DNA of 64,000 bases from Sambucus nigra (Eukaryota > Streptophyta > Magnoliopsida > Dipsacales > Adoxaceae): contig OX422220.1 of the NCBI GenBank assembly GCA_949130495.1, positions 123,503,810 to 123,567,809 of the forward strand. Direction: 5' to 3'. The notes beneath the pieces were generated by a model. That model saw only the letters and a list, made by a program, of their open reading frames with translations, was not told the origin of the DNA and ran no database searches. Below, in pieces: positions 1 through 13,162 of this stretch. Both the position numbers and the translations under genes were made by a program. Each line of letters begins with the position of its first letter. Positions within the stretch are counted from its first letter, which is position 1.

Positions 1-1092
1 ATGGGAAATATACCCTCTAATTATTATAAGTATATCTTAAATTAAAAATATACACTTCATTTACTACTTTCACAACATCCCAAGGATTTGTTCAATTAAT
101 GATTTGATACTGTCATCTAATTTCAAATATCATTTTTAGAATCCATATTATTAATTACGAGGAGACTAAAAAGAAAAAGATGGTTGTGAATTTGGGACGG
201 AGGAATATTATACTTATACTTTTAACCTTTATATCATTTAATCATTATATTTTATAAGAAATGACTGGAAGATCAACAGTTAAAGTGTAGTTATATATGT
301 GATATATAACTCAAGTAGATGTGGCAATTTGTGACATAACTCGTGGGGTTTGGCGTTAATGGGTTTGAATTAAAAACGAGTGGACTCGCTAGACCTGTTA
401 ATTAAATGAATCTTTTTAGTTATATTCACTAAGCTCGCTAATGACTCATTAGAGAGGTTAAGCTTAATGAATCATTTTTTAGTCGTGTGATCATTATAAT
501 ACATACCCACAAAGTTTGTTAAGCATGTCTTTTAGAGAATTTTATAAATTCAATAAGAAAGGCAAAAATTCATACAAAGGTTTAAACTTGAGTGAAGAGA
601 AGCCCTAAAAGAGTTTGTCTATGTTTTTCACTTCTCACTAATTTTAGTTTTACCTTTGCCAACCTCTATAATCCATTGCCATAATATATCCTATTTTATT
701 GTGTTCGTATCGTGTCCATCTATGTTAAGGTACTCTCTGTTTCTCTCTCTCTCCCATACACACCCACATACACACCTATACCTCCACACATACACTTGTT
801 ATATATATATAATAAGTTACAAAGCTTATTTATGTAATAAGATATAAGTACGATGTCATAAGATGAATTATTCATGTATTCCCTCTTTTACTCCTTAAAC
901 ATTTGATTTCCTCCTTTTTTTACACCCTCTTATTTATTTCCCACTATTCATCAAAATTCAAAAAGAAGGGTAAATTAGTAAACTTAACTAAACTAAACAG
1001 ATCCAACTCACAAAATTCTCTCTCATCTCTCCCGATTCACAAACACTCCCTACAACACAAACCCCTTGGCACGAACACGAATCTATATCTAG
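1..1092. other. Unassigned AT-rich left flank
   Basis: No coding similarity, LTR end or RNA gene is recognised. A CT/CA-rich stretch lies at about 735-800, and the rest is AT-rich with short runs. The short ORFs here are low-complexity translations and are not called. Confidence 0.6.
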
Positions 1093-4000
1093 TGTGCGTG
1101 CTGATATAGGCTCAAGTGCAAGCATGTTGCGTTAGTAATAATCCCAGTAAGTAGGGATCGTCTCCACAGGGAACTAGGACGAAAAATCGTAACGACGCGG
1201 AATAGCTGACTAACCCTAAAATCGACTCTCAAAAGAAATGGAAAAGGTGATGAAGATGAATAGGAACTCTACTAACTAAATGTGAACACAAAATTAACTA
1301 CTAAATAAGATAAATGAAAAGAAAAAAATGTACAGAATGAATTATTATGAATGAGGAAAGATAGGTCGGGTTAAATCCCCCGAACCCTAGTATATTTACC
1401 GTATAGAATGATAGATTTTTAATTAGAACTTTAATTGAACACGAAATTTATTAATCCTAAGCATTATATATGTTAGGATACCATTCCGCACGATACATAA
1501 TCAAATGTAAGAATAAAGCAGTGCTGAATAGTTACACACGCATCGCACTCTTAGACACCCCAGTTACCTAGGGAAAATGAGGTTAAAAGATCTGCGATGG
1601 TTGTGCGTACTACAAAACACGATTCTCTTAAAATCCAATCAAACCCTATTTTTTACATGGGTAAATAACATAGGTTTGGGTTAATAAACCCCAACCCTTA
1701 AAAACTTAGCCAAACATGTTCAAATTAAATAAAAACACTATTTCTAAAGTGCAGGAATTCATGACTAATGTTCAAAATTTGAGAAGAAAATTTTTGAATT
1801 AAGAATTGAAGACTACGAATTACGAATTAATCTAATTAACTGCTAAGGATATTTAAAGAAAAACTTAAATGTTACTTGCACTAAAGAAATCATAAAAATA
1901 AATGTCGAATCTTAAATTAAATCCAAAACTTCAAAACCAGGGGTCTTCTCTACAAGAGCCCTCTAAAAACTGATGAAATTCGAACCTCCTAATGTTAAAC
2001 AATAAACCAAATTAAATACACTTCAAATTTTTCAAGAGTTTGAACCAAGTAAAACTCTAAATAAGAAAAGAAAAAATCTGGGAAAATCCCAACTCGATCG
2101 GTCCGGCGGGCTTCATCGGTTCAGTCTGGTAGTACCCGAATCGGTTCGCTATTTTCTCTAAACGGATCGGTCCGATTGTGAAAAGTGACCAGTCTATTGT
2201 TGGCTTTCCCAGACCGATTTGTTGTTGCTAAATACCGAATTGATCCGGTCCCTTAAATGAGACAGAATGTTTTTGCTCTTCCGGACCGGTTCATTTTTGC
2301 TTGTATCCGGTCTGGTCCGGTGCTAAATTTGCTCTAGTGTTTTTTCTTTTGCTTATCTCATCTTTGTGGCTTTATATCTTCTGACTCGATGCTCGGATTG
2401 GGAAGCTATTTCTTCCTACGCGCTTATGAACACGTATTCTTCTTTTTTCATGTAGATCCCTCATCCGAATTCTCGATGTAAATTAACCGTTTTACTCTTT
2501 GGTTTTCCTTACTTCATTGACTTCTTAGTTTAGGGTTTCTCTTTTCTTCACTAAGCATTAAATACTTGTAAAGAGGCATGAAAAACACACAAAACTCGAG
2601 GCACTATGTGGAAGGGGTCATTAGAACATAAATGAGATAAATCAATACATTTTACATTATTCGAGGTGGTAAAAGCTACTAAATTAAGGGGATAAATTCG
2701 AAAGAATTTATACTTAATCAAATCCCCCTAAATTAGATTTTATGAGTCTCGAGCAATGTAAAAGAATCCAACTCAATCTCAACTTTCGAAAATCAGTTTA
2801 TTAAGATAGGATACCACTTTCGCGGGCAATGCGGTTGCATTTATCGTATGCAACAAGCCTTTAAACCCCTAGGTTAGCCTAGTAGGACGAGTTGTGTCTC
2901 GTGAGGATTTGCAGTGAATGTACCCATAAAATTCAATTTACGACTCAGTGAAAATTTAAAATATCTAAAAATTATGTAATTTAAACTTTTCGGAAAATAA
3001 TAACCATATATTTATATGCTCAAGTCTCAATTTGTCGTGTGTGTGAAGGCAAAAATTTAACTGCAAATTTTGACCGATTGATCATTACGTTACTTTCTAA
3101 AAATTCGTTTTGATTCAAATACTCACGGGATACTCTCGCAAATAAATCACTCGGAATGTGGCTATTTCGCTCGGTATGCGTGATATAAGGAGTAAATGCA
3201 TTGAAACACGAATTCATGCATACAAAATGAAAGATGGAATTTTATGGGTGAAAAGATCTCTTCATCGGGTTACGGTCGTCGGGAAATGGAGACATTTTCT
3301 CTTATTCACACCATATTATCTCTCTTATTTTCTGTTTGTGTTTCATCTCTCCATGCGGTGATCAATTTCGCAATCTAGACTCGATTAGGACTTTTCTTGG
3401 GTCTTAAGGTGTATTGGGTAATATGGGAATGATTGGATAATTTGGAATTGGGAAATCTCCTTATGATGTCCATTAGTGTTTTTTCGGGCTTTTGCTTATT
3501 TTCTATTCTTTTTCTATTTTTCTCAATGTTCTTTTCTTGCTATTTTTCTTGAGCATTTTTCTTTTATCGCCCCTATTCATTGCACAAATTGGACCTAATT
3601 TCTGAATTTTATATTTTTCTCAATTCCGACCAATTGGGTTTTTCGGGTTGTCAAACGAAAAGGGAAACATTTATAAGGCTCAATTAGGGTTGTAAAAGGG
3701 ATGAATTTTTCATAACTTTTTTTGGTCAATATTTTTGGGTGTCATATGAAAGCTACTTCGTTGTCCAAATTGCTAATCAATTTACCATATGCATCTATAG
3801 GTTAATTTTAGTTTAGAGATTTTTCAACACGCTTTTCGAGGCAATATCACACACTATTCCTTTGACCGATCAAGACAATAAATTAGAGACCATAAACGAC
3901 TAATTTTAACGTTGAATTGAACTTTGAGATAATCATTAACTCGAATTGACTTTAAAAAATCAGAAAACGTGAAAGGCTCAAAATCTCACCGGGTTTGATT

Positions 4001-4235
4001 AATCTCCACACTTATTCGTTAAGTCGTCAAATTTTGCTCAATTTCCATCTTTGGTAAATTTTGGACTTGTCTAATTGAAATTTTAAAAATTTGAGACTTT
4101 AAACAAAATTTCAGTGATGTTTTTGAAAAATTTAAATTAAAATTTTTATTTACTTTGAAGAAAAATATTTTTGGATTTTTTTGAAAATTTTCATTTTTTT
4201 AGGAAATGTTGGACTTTGTGAAATGTAAAAGCGCA
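1093..4235 (-). mobile_element. F-prime: 3' LTR of a decayed minus-strand gypsy element
   Basis: This stretch is collinear with 59930-62984. Shared landmarks are GGCTCAAGTGCAAGC (1110 and 59942), the cgggcaa/gcgattgcattta...gtatgcaacaagcc block (2822 and 61561) and the gtgaggNtttgcagtgaat block (2900 and 61640). On the minus strand it follows a polypurine tract (about 4241-4256) and ends in GCACAC near 1093, so it reads as a 3' LTR of about 3.1 kb. The exact TG and CA ends are uncertain by a few bases. A diverged cluster of ccgg/atcgg-type near-palindromes at 2096-2330 corresponds to the palindrome cluster of the second copy. Confidence 0.7.
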
Positions 4236-4240
4236 TACGT

Positions 4241-4256
4241 AACCCCCTAACTTAGG
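4241..4256 (-). promoter_or_regulatory. Polypurine tract of F-prime
   Basis: The minus strand reads cctaagttagggggtt directly before the LTR, which is the usual plant gypsy plus-strand priming tract. The second copy has the longer g-run at 62988-63005. Confidence 0.65.
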
Positions 4257-4460
4257 TTTTTGCATAGTCCCAATGCAAAAGGGACTAAAAACTAAATTAA
4301 GGAGAGAAACAAGAAGAATGGAACAAAGTACAAAATGCTAGATATAAACATAAACATAGAACAAATAAGGTAGGCAATCCACTTTCCATTACATAAAATC
4401 ATACAAAATATGTGGAAAGAAGAAAATAAAAATAGTACATAACAATCATAGAGCAATAAC

Positions 4461-5060
4461 CTATTGCGGGGGCGGGTGAGCGGGTCCGAGGGCGTTTGGA
4501 TCATACAGGTCATAGAAATATGGAGGGTGAGGCACACCGAATGACATTTGAAACATTTGGGTTTGGAGGCGGTGAATTATGCTTGTGTTGCATTGATATG
4601 CATGATGGTCCTTCGCTCGGACATCATCGTATTGAGTTATGAACCTGTTGAGTCGTGCTTCAATCGCATTGAGTCTCATGTAAAATTTTCCACCCGGAGG
4701 CTCAAAGTCGAAATCCTCCTCCTTGTTGTATTCATCTTCTTCACCTTTGGTCTTGCCAGCATCGTTGGCCCCAGAGGGTTCTCCCTCATCACCATCTTCT
4801 AAATCATCTGACTTAAAATCCTCCTCATATGAACTTTCCTATGCCTTCGCCTCTTCTTGGGCCTTTCGGGATCATATAATTTCTCACTGACGCTCGCTCT
4901 TGTTACGAGTACCTTGCCCAAGAAGGTTTGGAAGGCGAGGGAACCCAGTTGGACGTTCAATTCCAGATTCGACGAGGATGGATGTTATTAGTTGGGCATA
5001 GGGGAGTGGTGCGGTGCCTTTTTCTCCAATTTCTCAAATAGGATCATGATCCTTTTGGTG
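4461..5060 (-). pseudogene. Broken 'putative plant transposon protein' ORF of F-prime
   Basis: The C-terminal part (minus strand 4679-4461) ends in FYDLYDPNALGPAHPPPQ. This matches the end FYDPYDPNAPSSSHPPPP of the ORF at 63220-63996, including the preceding coil-like RLN-FI-QY region. Further upstream (about 4700-5040) the acidic linker and the RLPRPVGT-like segment are recognisable, but stops and frameshifts break the frame. Homology to the second copy fades around 5040-5100, where element B sequence begins. It is a dead copy; its role in the living element is unknown, but such ORFs occur in plant gypsy elements. Confidence 0.6.
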
Positions 5061-5236
5061 CTGGCAATTCAACAAAACTGTCCACGGATATACCCTTTCT
5101 TATTCCACCACTACTCTCTTCCTACTAGTAGGTGAAACGGTCAATCACAGAAACAAATGCTCTTGCTGTAAATTCCTCCCCGTTAGGCTCATTCTACTTA
5201 ACTCTCCATGCCTTTACTAGTCACCCCCACGGTTTT

Positions 5237-5510
5237 CTACTCGGCGTAAACGCTACCCCATTCGCATGTCCTTAACGAAAGGGAATATCCCATTGATAAT
5301 CCTTTACGAATTACAAACATCAACTCTGTCGTTCCAACAATATATTGCAACAACTTGTTGCTCGTAAAAAGACCAAATTTCCTGCCCAGGAAGTAGTGCC
5401 TCCATTTCTTTAAGGCGAATACTACCGCTATGAACTCTACATCAAGCATGGGATAATACTTCTCACGAAGCTTAAGTTTGTGAGACGCATAAATAATGGG
5501 TTCATGCCCT
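5237..5510 (-). pseudogene. RNase H fragment of a chromovirus-type pol
   Basis: The minus-strand translation contains an ASHKLKLREKYYPMLDVE segment followed by AVVFALKKWRHYFLG, the conserved start of the Ty3/gypsy RNase H domain (family pattern: AS-KL--HE-NYP-HDLEL-AVVFALK-WRHYLYG). The next motif, normally T-D-H-K-S-L, reads TSNKLL here, so the catalytic Asp is gone. About 60 codons are readable and the upstream reverse transcriptase is not. The fragment shows that element B derives from a coding gypsy element. Confidence 0.7.
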
Positions 5511-8110
5511 AGTATTAATATTTATCATTCCTGGTAGAGACTCGTTCGTTAAATCCGCTCTTGATCTTAACAACACGAGTGCAGGAGTAAAACTCAGCTC
5601 GTCCTTTTGACTCCCCAAAAGTTAGGTTACCGACATAACACTCTATCCAAGATAGGCCTCATCTCCTTGTCCTAGAAACCCAAATCACTCGAGATCCTAT
5701 ACTTCTTCTTTCTAGGGACCTACTCCCTCTTAGAGTTAACCCACAAACCTACTCGTGATCAAATCCCTACCGCCTTCCTAAAACAACGTCGCATGCCCTA
5801 AAGGACTTATGTCCTAATAAATCTAAGGTCAATATATATATCCTAATCAAGTCGTATAAGTATTATACTAATTATATCCCTAGTGTCCAAGACCTTTCCC
5901 AACTTCTGACATTCGCTCGGTTTCATGCGTGGGACGTCTCGCAAAAGTAAAATCCTAATAAGGAACCCTCCCGTTACACTACTACCTCGCATCGTCGGTC
6001 ATCAAGATATAACGTCCTAAGACACATGATCGGGACCGCTAAGATCTAACTCATAATCCTACTAAGGTGTTTTTACTTCTATGTCTTACCATATAATCGG
6101 ACGTTTACTTTCTGTAAAGTCTCACAAATACTTTATCCCAATATATACATATATCTTTTTAAATGGCCTTCTCATCAAGGCATAAGCATAAGTCTCTATC
6201 CGACTTTCATATCTAGGTCTCCCTCACATCGATCAGAGGAGAGAACTATTCACAGTGCTTCTATATCGCACTTTAATAGCCCTTAAATCACTTAACCACG
6301 TGATTCTCGGCTAAATCTTCCAACCCAGCATTCCAACAACGAAAAGAAAGAGAGAAAAGAAAAGAAAATGCAACATCTCTCCACTCCCAACGTCGTTAAG
6401 GTTCATGCGTGGAGCGTCTCGCAAAGCGAAATCCAAACAAGGAACCCCTTAGACAATCATACATGCAAAATGGAGATAAGGCAACATCATACATGCAAAA
6501 TGGATGAAATGGAATAAAGTGCGATATAGAAGTGCGATATCAAAATGGAATAAAAAAAATTCTTACATACCTTAGACCATCACTATAAAGTCTCAATCCT
6601 TCATCCAGGTGAGATATTATAGAATAACTAGTTCCTTTCCGGAACTACAATTACGATAGCCTCGCAATTTATTCCCTTGCTATCGCTCCAACCAAACCAA
6701 GAATATTTCCACCCATATAGTACATATAATACGAGTAGCACATACCACACATATACTTTTAAAATATCATCACTCACCTTATAACGAGTGAAGGAAAAAT
6801 ATAGGACTCCCTATCATGGAAGTCATATAGATACACTCTCTATAATAACATCAATAGCACCATAAACTCAATTTACACACCCGAATCTAGGGTTAATACC
6901 ACACTACTCCATCTTATCTTAAGGAATGCACCACCCTCTACTAAGGTGGAATTCCCGGCAACATTCTTGCCAATCACCCCTGGCCAACACTAATGGTTCC
7001 CAGACATAGTATTCTAGTCTTATCCGAACCAAACTACTTCCATCAACTCCCCAAATACGCACCCTATTCTTGCCCTTGTTCTCCAATCGATAAGATCAAA
7101 ATGCGTGGTTCTACATTTCGCGTCAAAATCGTTCCTCCATCCCTAGCTACCCGGTGATTGCTCGAATAGTCCCCTTAACCTCCTCAATAAAAGAGAACAT
7201 GCTATCGGCCACCCCTACCTTATTTCGATGAGTCTTCCCCTGATGGATGTCCACCAATGGGGTTTCATGAACCCTACTTCTCCAAAAGTGTTAACAACAC
7301 TTATTCGTGAGACTATCATTCCACCGAAGGGCTCTTTCTTCCTTGCACCTACCTTATTTCGGTGCACGGCTTCCTTAACCGTACCACTCTTTACTCACGG
7401 TTGGCCTCTGTCCAAACCTCGTGTGAATAATGGAGAATCTACTTTCTCGTCATTCCTGATATCCCAGAGAAACTCGCTGTCGAAAATATCTAACGGCCTG
7501 CTCCACCAAAATGTGGCGACTACCTTTTTCTGCCATTTCAACATTACTCCTATGGGTGAAAGATTTTCCTCCAATCTTCACACCTGGGCACTTCTATACC
7601 CCTCTCTAGGCCAAAACTCCTAGGCCTTATATTTCGACCGGATTGGGTTACACTTCCTCCATCTGACTCAACTTCAACATGTGGTCCTTGTCAAGGACTT
7701 TTCAACTTCAAATCAACGTCGCTAGGAATTACCAACTTGGTACCACTCTATACTTACAGCGGTATATGGAAAACTATATCTACTGTACTTAGTAGTCGCG
7801 GTAGTAATACAAGGTAATGCTACGAAGGGAGAGACCTCCAAAGTGTCCCTCATTCCCGACTACAGCTTACAGTTCTTAGTAATCCCGTCTCATGACGCCT
7901 TCAAAATGGCCTTCTCAGACGCCCTTCATCAGTCGACCTACGAATCTCCAACGAGCGTGCAAAAGATTCTTTAAATTCCTACTCTATAGCAGGAGAGCAA
8001 AACCTCACAAGAGGAAATCAACGTTCTTAATCCTAAGGCTCTATATCAAATCAAAAGTAACACTGAAGGCATAGTACGTCTTCACAGATTCCTAAGGACT
8101 CTAGAACTTG

Positions 8111-8124
8111 ATACTCTGATACCA
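8111..8124 (-). promoter_or_regulatory. Primer binding site of element B
   Basis: The minus strand reads TGGTATCAGAGTAT, complementary to the 3' end of plant initiator Met tRNA with a late mismatch. It lies 4 bases inside the end of the LTR at 8129. Confidence 0.75.
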
Positions 8125-8998
8125 TCTATGATAACCCGCCTACTAAAATAAGAGGCGGCCAGCCCGATACTCCAATAATCACATGAATCATAGATGGTCC
8201 ATTCTTAGCATCACTGTCGATTAAAATAATAGTATGAGATAACCGCCCATTATTTTAGAAAACGGACTGTCAAATTTAAAATTTTGCAAGTAAAAGAAAA
8301 ACACTTAGACAATCCCATTTGCAGAAATGGTGGATACCAAAAATATCAACGAGTAACAAATAAATTACAATATTCATAAATCAATAATCGAATAAGCTGT
8401 CGATTAATAGACTAATACAAATAGGTTACATCGAGTATTATAGTTTAATATCACATTATAATGAATGAGTACAAAGCATGGGCAACATGCCTGAGTAAAT
8501 GTACTGAACATAACTAGAGTACAATGGAAAGAAGCGTATATAACAATCATCCTACAACATTCATAAAATGCTATAGCTCTAAGACAACGGGAATGGAAGG
8601 TCAATACGGGCATCCTTTGCAGAGGAGAACCTGAACGGACAAAGAGTTGCATACAAAACAAAGAAATATAGACGGGTCAGGGCCCGGTTTGATATGATTA
8701 CCATGTGACTAAAATTCATGACAGTTATGAACGTAACTATCTCTCGCAATTTAAATCATAACATTTCTCACCCCTCAATCTAAAAGCACAACCTAGCGCA
8801 ATATCAATGATGATGCTTAACATTCATATAAGCATTGAAGAACTCATCTACAATTACTCAAGGAGACATAAATAAATCCATTCACAATCTAAAGGCACAG
8901 TTCCTATTCTCTTTAGGAAATGCATATATGGCAATTCATTTTATCAAATGTTTACCAATTCAATTTCATTTCCAAAACTTTATTTACCAATTTTATTT

Positions 8999-9180
8999 CC
9001 TTTCTTCCATCCAGGAAACATATATAATTAAAGCAAGTTTTATTATCATAAAAATGCTTTTTCATCTTATATCTTCCCATTTTCCTTCTTCCATATGGAA
9101 AATGTATTTAACTTCCCATTTCCCTTCTTCCATCCAGGAAATGTATTTAAAGCCATTTTATTATCATAAAATGCTTTAAT
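8999..9180. repeat. Imperfect tandem repeat in B LTR
   Basis: Three copies of ccttcttccat-ccaggaaa-tgtatt occur at about 8999, 9083 and 9124, and two copies of ttttattatcataaaatgcttt (9037, 9157). Units are uneven, about 40-80 bp apart. Confidence 0.6.
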
Positions 9181-10010
9181 CACCAATAATGTCCCACATT
9201 ATTATAAATAGTTATATTTATATCATATAACGTTTCTAAGACTGTCCGTCCGGGTTTCCCCACCGTGTGTGCCCCTAAATGGCTATCATCTTCCAGGGCC
9301 TAACACCAAAAGAACCTGGGATCCTACAACACAAGAAATCGGGAAGTGGCCATATGCCTGCAGGAGAGTCATAACCACACCCAGAATTACCTCACCATCG
9401 CAGAAACATATAATAAACGCTCATATGGCCTAGGACTATATCCGCCCTGTATTCATTAGCCAGGGGGCTTCACCTCACGCGCGCAACTTCCCTTATGATA
9501 GCGATTCAGAGAGGTGTGTTCACATAATTTATCAATTATGAAAATCATTTTTCCCATTTTGAAATCATTCGCTTTTATGTTTTCAAAACCATTTATTTTC
9601 AATGATGGCAAATTTTAGAATGTTCATTTCTTATTCTTAAGGTCATAAGTTATTTAGGACCTAAGACCTGAAGTGCCAATATCCTCAAACTTGTCTCCAA
9701 GAGTCCACAACGATATCTTAAGTCATCAAACTGAGTCTCCCTCAATAATGATCTCCCAAAAGTCCCAACATTTACATTTTATCTTCTATAAATTTTAGGT
9801 TAACTTCCTATATCATTCGGACATTAACCTACACAATCTAACCTTTAGAATGAGCCCAATTAACCCCATACTAACCTAGGATATTTAACTACCCAATAAA
9901 CACCTCTAAAACTATGCATTACTTCCCAAAGGAAAGTCCCTAAACCTTGGACCTAAAAGAAAAAGGGGCTAAAATAAAACTAGATAAATCTCACAAAAAC
10001 AGGGCATCCG

Positions 10011-10207
10011 AATCGATTATCCCTAGGGCCGAATCGACTCGCCCCTGGTTGTGAATCGATTCGCCCAAAAGAGAATCGATTAGATAAGTAAACCGACAAA
10101 CTGTCTCTGTTTGAATCGATTAGGCCTTAGCCCAAATCGATTCGGTATCTCAAACCTGTAGCCTACCCCCTAACCGAATCGATTCGCCTGGGAGACGAAT
10201 CGATTCG
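10011..10207. repeat. Cluster of GAATCGATTC palindromes in B LTR
   Basis: Seven or more aatcgatt/aatcgact occurrences lie in about 200 bp. Perfect palindromes are gaatcgattc at 10053-10062 and cgaatcgattcg at 10175-10186 and 10196-10207. On the element's strand they lie about 0.87-1.07 kb from the LTR start. Confidence 0.85.
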
Positions 10208-11081
10208 GCCCTGCGAATTTGCCCAATTTGGGCTACGGGTTGTATGAACCCTAAAATCCCAAAAACCCCAAATCTTCCACTTATCTCAACAACAACAACA
10301 ATTAATTTTCCCAAATCATTCCTACACAAGTAATAATTAATATATATTCCTCAAATCAAATTTAAATTAAGAGTAAAGGATTAAACACCAAAATTTCCCA
10401 AAACCCATAAATGGTTTAAATCTCCCAAAAACTAACTATACATATCAATATCTAGAAAGTAAGAAACTTGCCTCTAGTTTGTAGCCTCGGATTCTCTTCC
10501 GGTAGCAACGGATTCTAGCTCCAATCTTCCATTTTTCTCTCTTTTCTCCATTTCTCCCAAGCTCTCTCTCTCTCTCTCGGCTTATAACACAAAATGAGAA
10601 ATAAAAAGGGGTAGGGAGACTTAACCAGGTTCTAAAAATTAATTCCCCTCTTTTAATTGTTAATACACCATTAAAATGACTCGTGACCACATAATTGAGT
10701 CATAACCTGTCAAAAGTGACTGAAACTCAAAAGTACAACTTGGCACTTATTTTGACTATCTCGACTATTCAAAAACCAACCGCACCCCCTATTTTGGCAT
10801 TTGGAGTAACGTACAGTATTTTTATGTTCCAACCTCATTTTAATTTATTAATTATACTCCAACTTACATATAAGTCATAACCGTCGTTAAAAATGCAACG
10901 ACGCAATAAATCACAATATAATGCTATTTACCTTCTCATAACGGTAAATAGGCAAAACACAGTAAATATTATCCCTTAATATCACGGGAAATAATATTTA
11001 CTCAAACTTTCTCTATTTTATAGAATTAGCCCATTAGGCAAAATAATGTAAAATAGTCGCTCAAAAGTTTGGGTTGTTACA

Positions 11082-12650
11082 AAGCCATAGGCTGATAGTT
11101 ACATTATCGATTATTTGGAAGTCAAAGTGGGGTTATCGCCTCATAACAAATGATTTGGAGAATGCCTTTATGTCACTTCTTACCATCACACATGAGGTCA
11201 TTATTCAAGTTGTGAAGTTACAGGTAGGATACCCTTCTTATTAGGAGAAATGCAAGTAATTATTGGACAAGGGAGCATAATCTTATTTTATTAGATCACA
11301 AAATGGGTTTATGGTTCCATGGAAGATTAGTAGTACCCGAGGATGAGGAGTTACGGTGATGTGTATTAACTGAGGCTTCTGGGTTAGGATTTCTGTACAT
11401 CTTAATAGGGATAAGATGTATCATGACATGAGTCTCTAGTAGTGTTAGGCAGTCATGAAGAAGGACATTATGGTATTTGTGTCAAAGTGTACAACTTTCT
11501 ATATTATGAATGTGGATCACCAGAAAACATCGGGAGTTCTGTAACCTCTTAATATTCTCTTATAGAAAAGAACTAACATTTCCATGGATTTTATTATTAG
11601 GTTGCCTACATCACAACAGGGACATGGTTCTATCTAGGTGATTAAGGACCATTTGACTAAGGTAGCTCACTTTTTACGAGTTCAAATAAACTTCACTTCG
11701 GAGCATTACGCTATGATTTTCATATCGGAGATTTTGAAATTTCAAGGGGTACCACTTGATATTATATCTGATACGGACAATAAATTTATACCCCATTTTT
11801 TCTGGGAGTTTTCAAAAGGCAATGGAGATAAATTTATGATTGAGTACCTCGTATCACCCAAAAATTTATGAATACACAAGAAAAGGTGAAATGGGTGCTG
11901 GGGATATGCTACCTATTTGCATTATAGACTTTAAGGGTATTTAGGAGTAATACTTACCGTTGGTGGAGTTTTCTTACAAAAAAAATTATCAGCGAACTGA
12001 TAGGGAACCATTGGAGTCACTATCAGGGAAGCCTTGATGTTCTCTCTCTTATTGGATAAATGTATGGGAAAATAAGTTTCTCGAACCTTAGTTAATTCAA
12101 GACACCTCAGAATGGGGATTTGATTGTAGAGAGGATGGAAACATCCCAGAATAGGAAGAAGATTCATGCGGATTTAGGGAGGAGTCACCTAGAGTTTTCA
12201 GTTGGGGATCACGCATTACTTAAGATGTCTCCCACGAAGGGGGTGATACGTATCAGGAAGAATGGGAAGTTAGTTCTTCGATATTTAAGGCCATTTACCA
12301 TTATTGATCATATCAGAACAATTGCCTTTCATTTAGACTTGCTATATCACCTACCAATGGTGCATGATGCATTCCATGTCTCAATGTTATGAAGGTTCCT
12401 AATAGAAGACTTGAATATGAGAACATTGATCTCGTTAGATAGATCTTCAAACGAAAGTGAGTTATGAAGAAAATATAATTTCTATCTTGGATCGTAGGAG
12501 ACCAGGTTCTTTGCTCTAAGGTTATTCCATTAGTGGGTGTCTAATGGGGACACCACAATGAGTAAGAGCCTATTTGGGAGTGGGACGGTATCTTAGAGGG
12601 ATGTATCTCAAATACTTCTAGTTAGGTACGTATTAAATTTCGAGGAGAAA
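11082..12650 (+). pseudogene. Decayed pol (integrase) of chromovirus remnant H
   Basis: Frames with several stops keep the order of a gypsy integrase. There is a finger-like end with 'DHQKTSGVL' near 11516, then MDFIIRLPTS (first catalytic Asp), VIKDHLTKVAHF (11638 onward) and IISDTDNKF (second Asp, about 11763). The C-terminal module follows at about 12120-12392, with EFSVGDHALLKMSPTKG, KLVLRYLRPF and VHDAFHVSML. This last block is typical of Tekay/Del-type chromoviruses; a trace of a chromodomain-like tail may follow to 12600. The left edge is cut by the B LTR at 11081. It is non-functional. Confidence 0.8.
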
Positions 12651-13160
12651 ACTATTTTATTAGGGGGAAGACAATAATACCCCATATTTTGTGTTATTTA
12701 TTTATTATTTATTAATGGTGGGAAATAAATTAATAAATGGGAATAATTATTAGTTTTTTGAAATAGGTAATAATAAATGCACAATTTATATATCAGTTAA
12801 ATTATGCATGTTATGTGATTTTTGTATCGCATGTTATAAATTAAGTAATATGTCATATTAGTTATATAAGAATTAGTTATGTGATGTTACTCGTAAAGTA
12901 ATTATTTTTGATTTTTTTTTCGTTGTGAGATATTACCATAACTTGTGAGGTATTATGATTTGGATCGGACTCTAGAGTAGTACGAAGGCACGATGATGTA
13001 TTTGTGATGCTTTGGATTGGACCAAGGGGATAGGTTTACCTTTGGGCTAAGTTTCTGACTATTTCATGTAGTGTTTTGAGATTATATGGATGCTCAAAAT
13101 TAAGCCTCTTATGTACATACAACTTTAAGTGTATATAAGATGTGTTCATCCTAATTAACT
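12651..13160 (+). mobile_element. Polypurine tract and truncated 3' LTR of H
   Basis: The tract ttattagggggaagac (12657-12672) precedes AATAATACCCCATATTTTG. The tract matches 'gtggggagaaTGTAATACCCC' at 44111 of element A, with the terminal TG lost. About 490 bp of LTR can be followed before the Helitron-like terminus at 13163. The LTR end is not seen. Confidence 0.6.
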
Positions 13161-13162
13161 AA

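Larger units (their letters stand above)
5061..8128 (-). mobile_element. Internal region of element B, decayed
   Basis: Read on the minus strand from the primer site at 8124, this DNA follows the interior of element A. Both have tggtatcagag, then a 'tcaggttctag-gtccttaagaat' block, then a 'cgtactatgctttcag' block (28586-28660 in A), and further left the two copies of the shared module (6375-6455 and 5880-6030) match A's at 42655-42770 and 43160-43290. The only coding trace I recognise is an RNase H segment at 5340-5510. Gag, protease and integrase are not recognisable. The left end is lost against F-prime near 5060. The longer plus-strand ORF at 7228-7623 has no recognisable similarity and is taken as chance. 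Confidence 0.65.
8129..11081 (-). mobile_element. 5' LTR of element B (2.95 kb)
   Basis: On the minus strand it begins TGTAACAACCC (11081) and ends GGCGGGTTATCA (8129), followed directly by the primer site. Its end resembles those of A, D and E: a 'tccattcttagcatcactgtcga' block at 8198 matches 56820 of E and, inverted, 28490 of A. It carries a cluster of AATCGATT palindromes (10011-10207) and an imperfect repeat of 'ccttcttccatccaggaaatgtattt' (8999-9180). No second B LTR is in the window. Confidence 0.75.

Noticed and set aside
7228..7623. Plus-strand ORF of 131 codons
   Set aside because: It lies opposite to element B's interior and I recognise no family.
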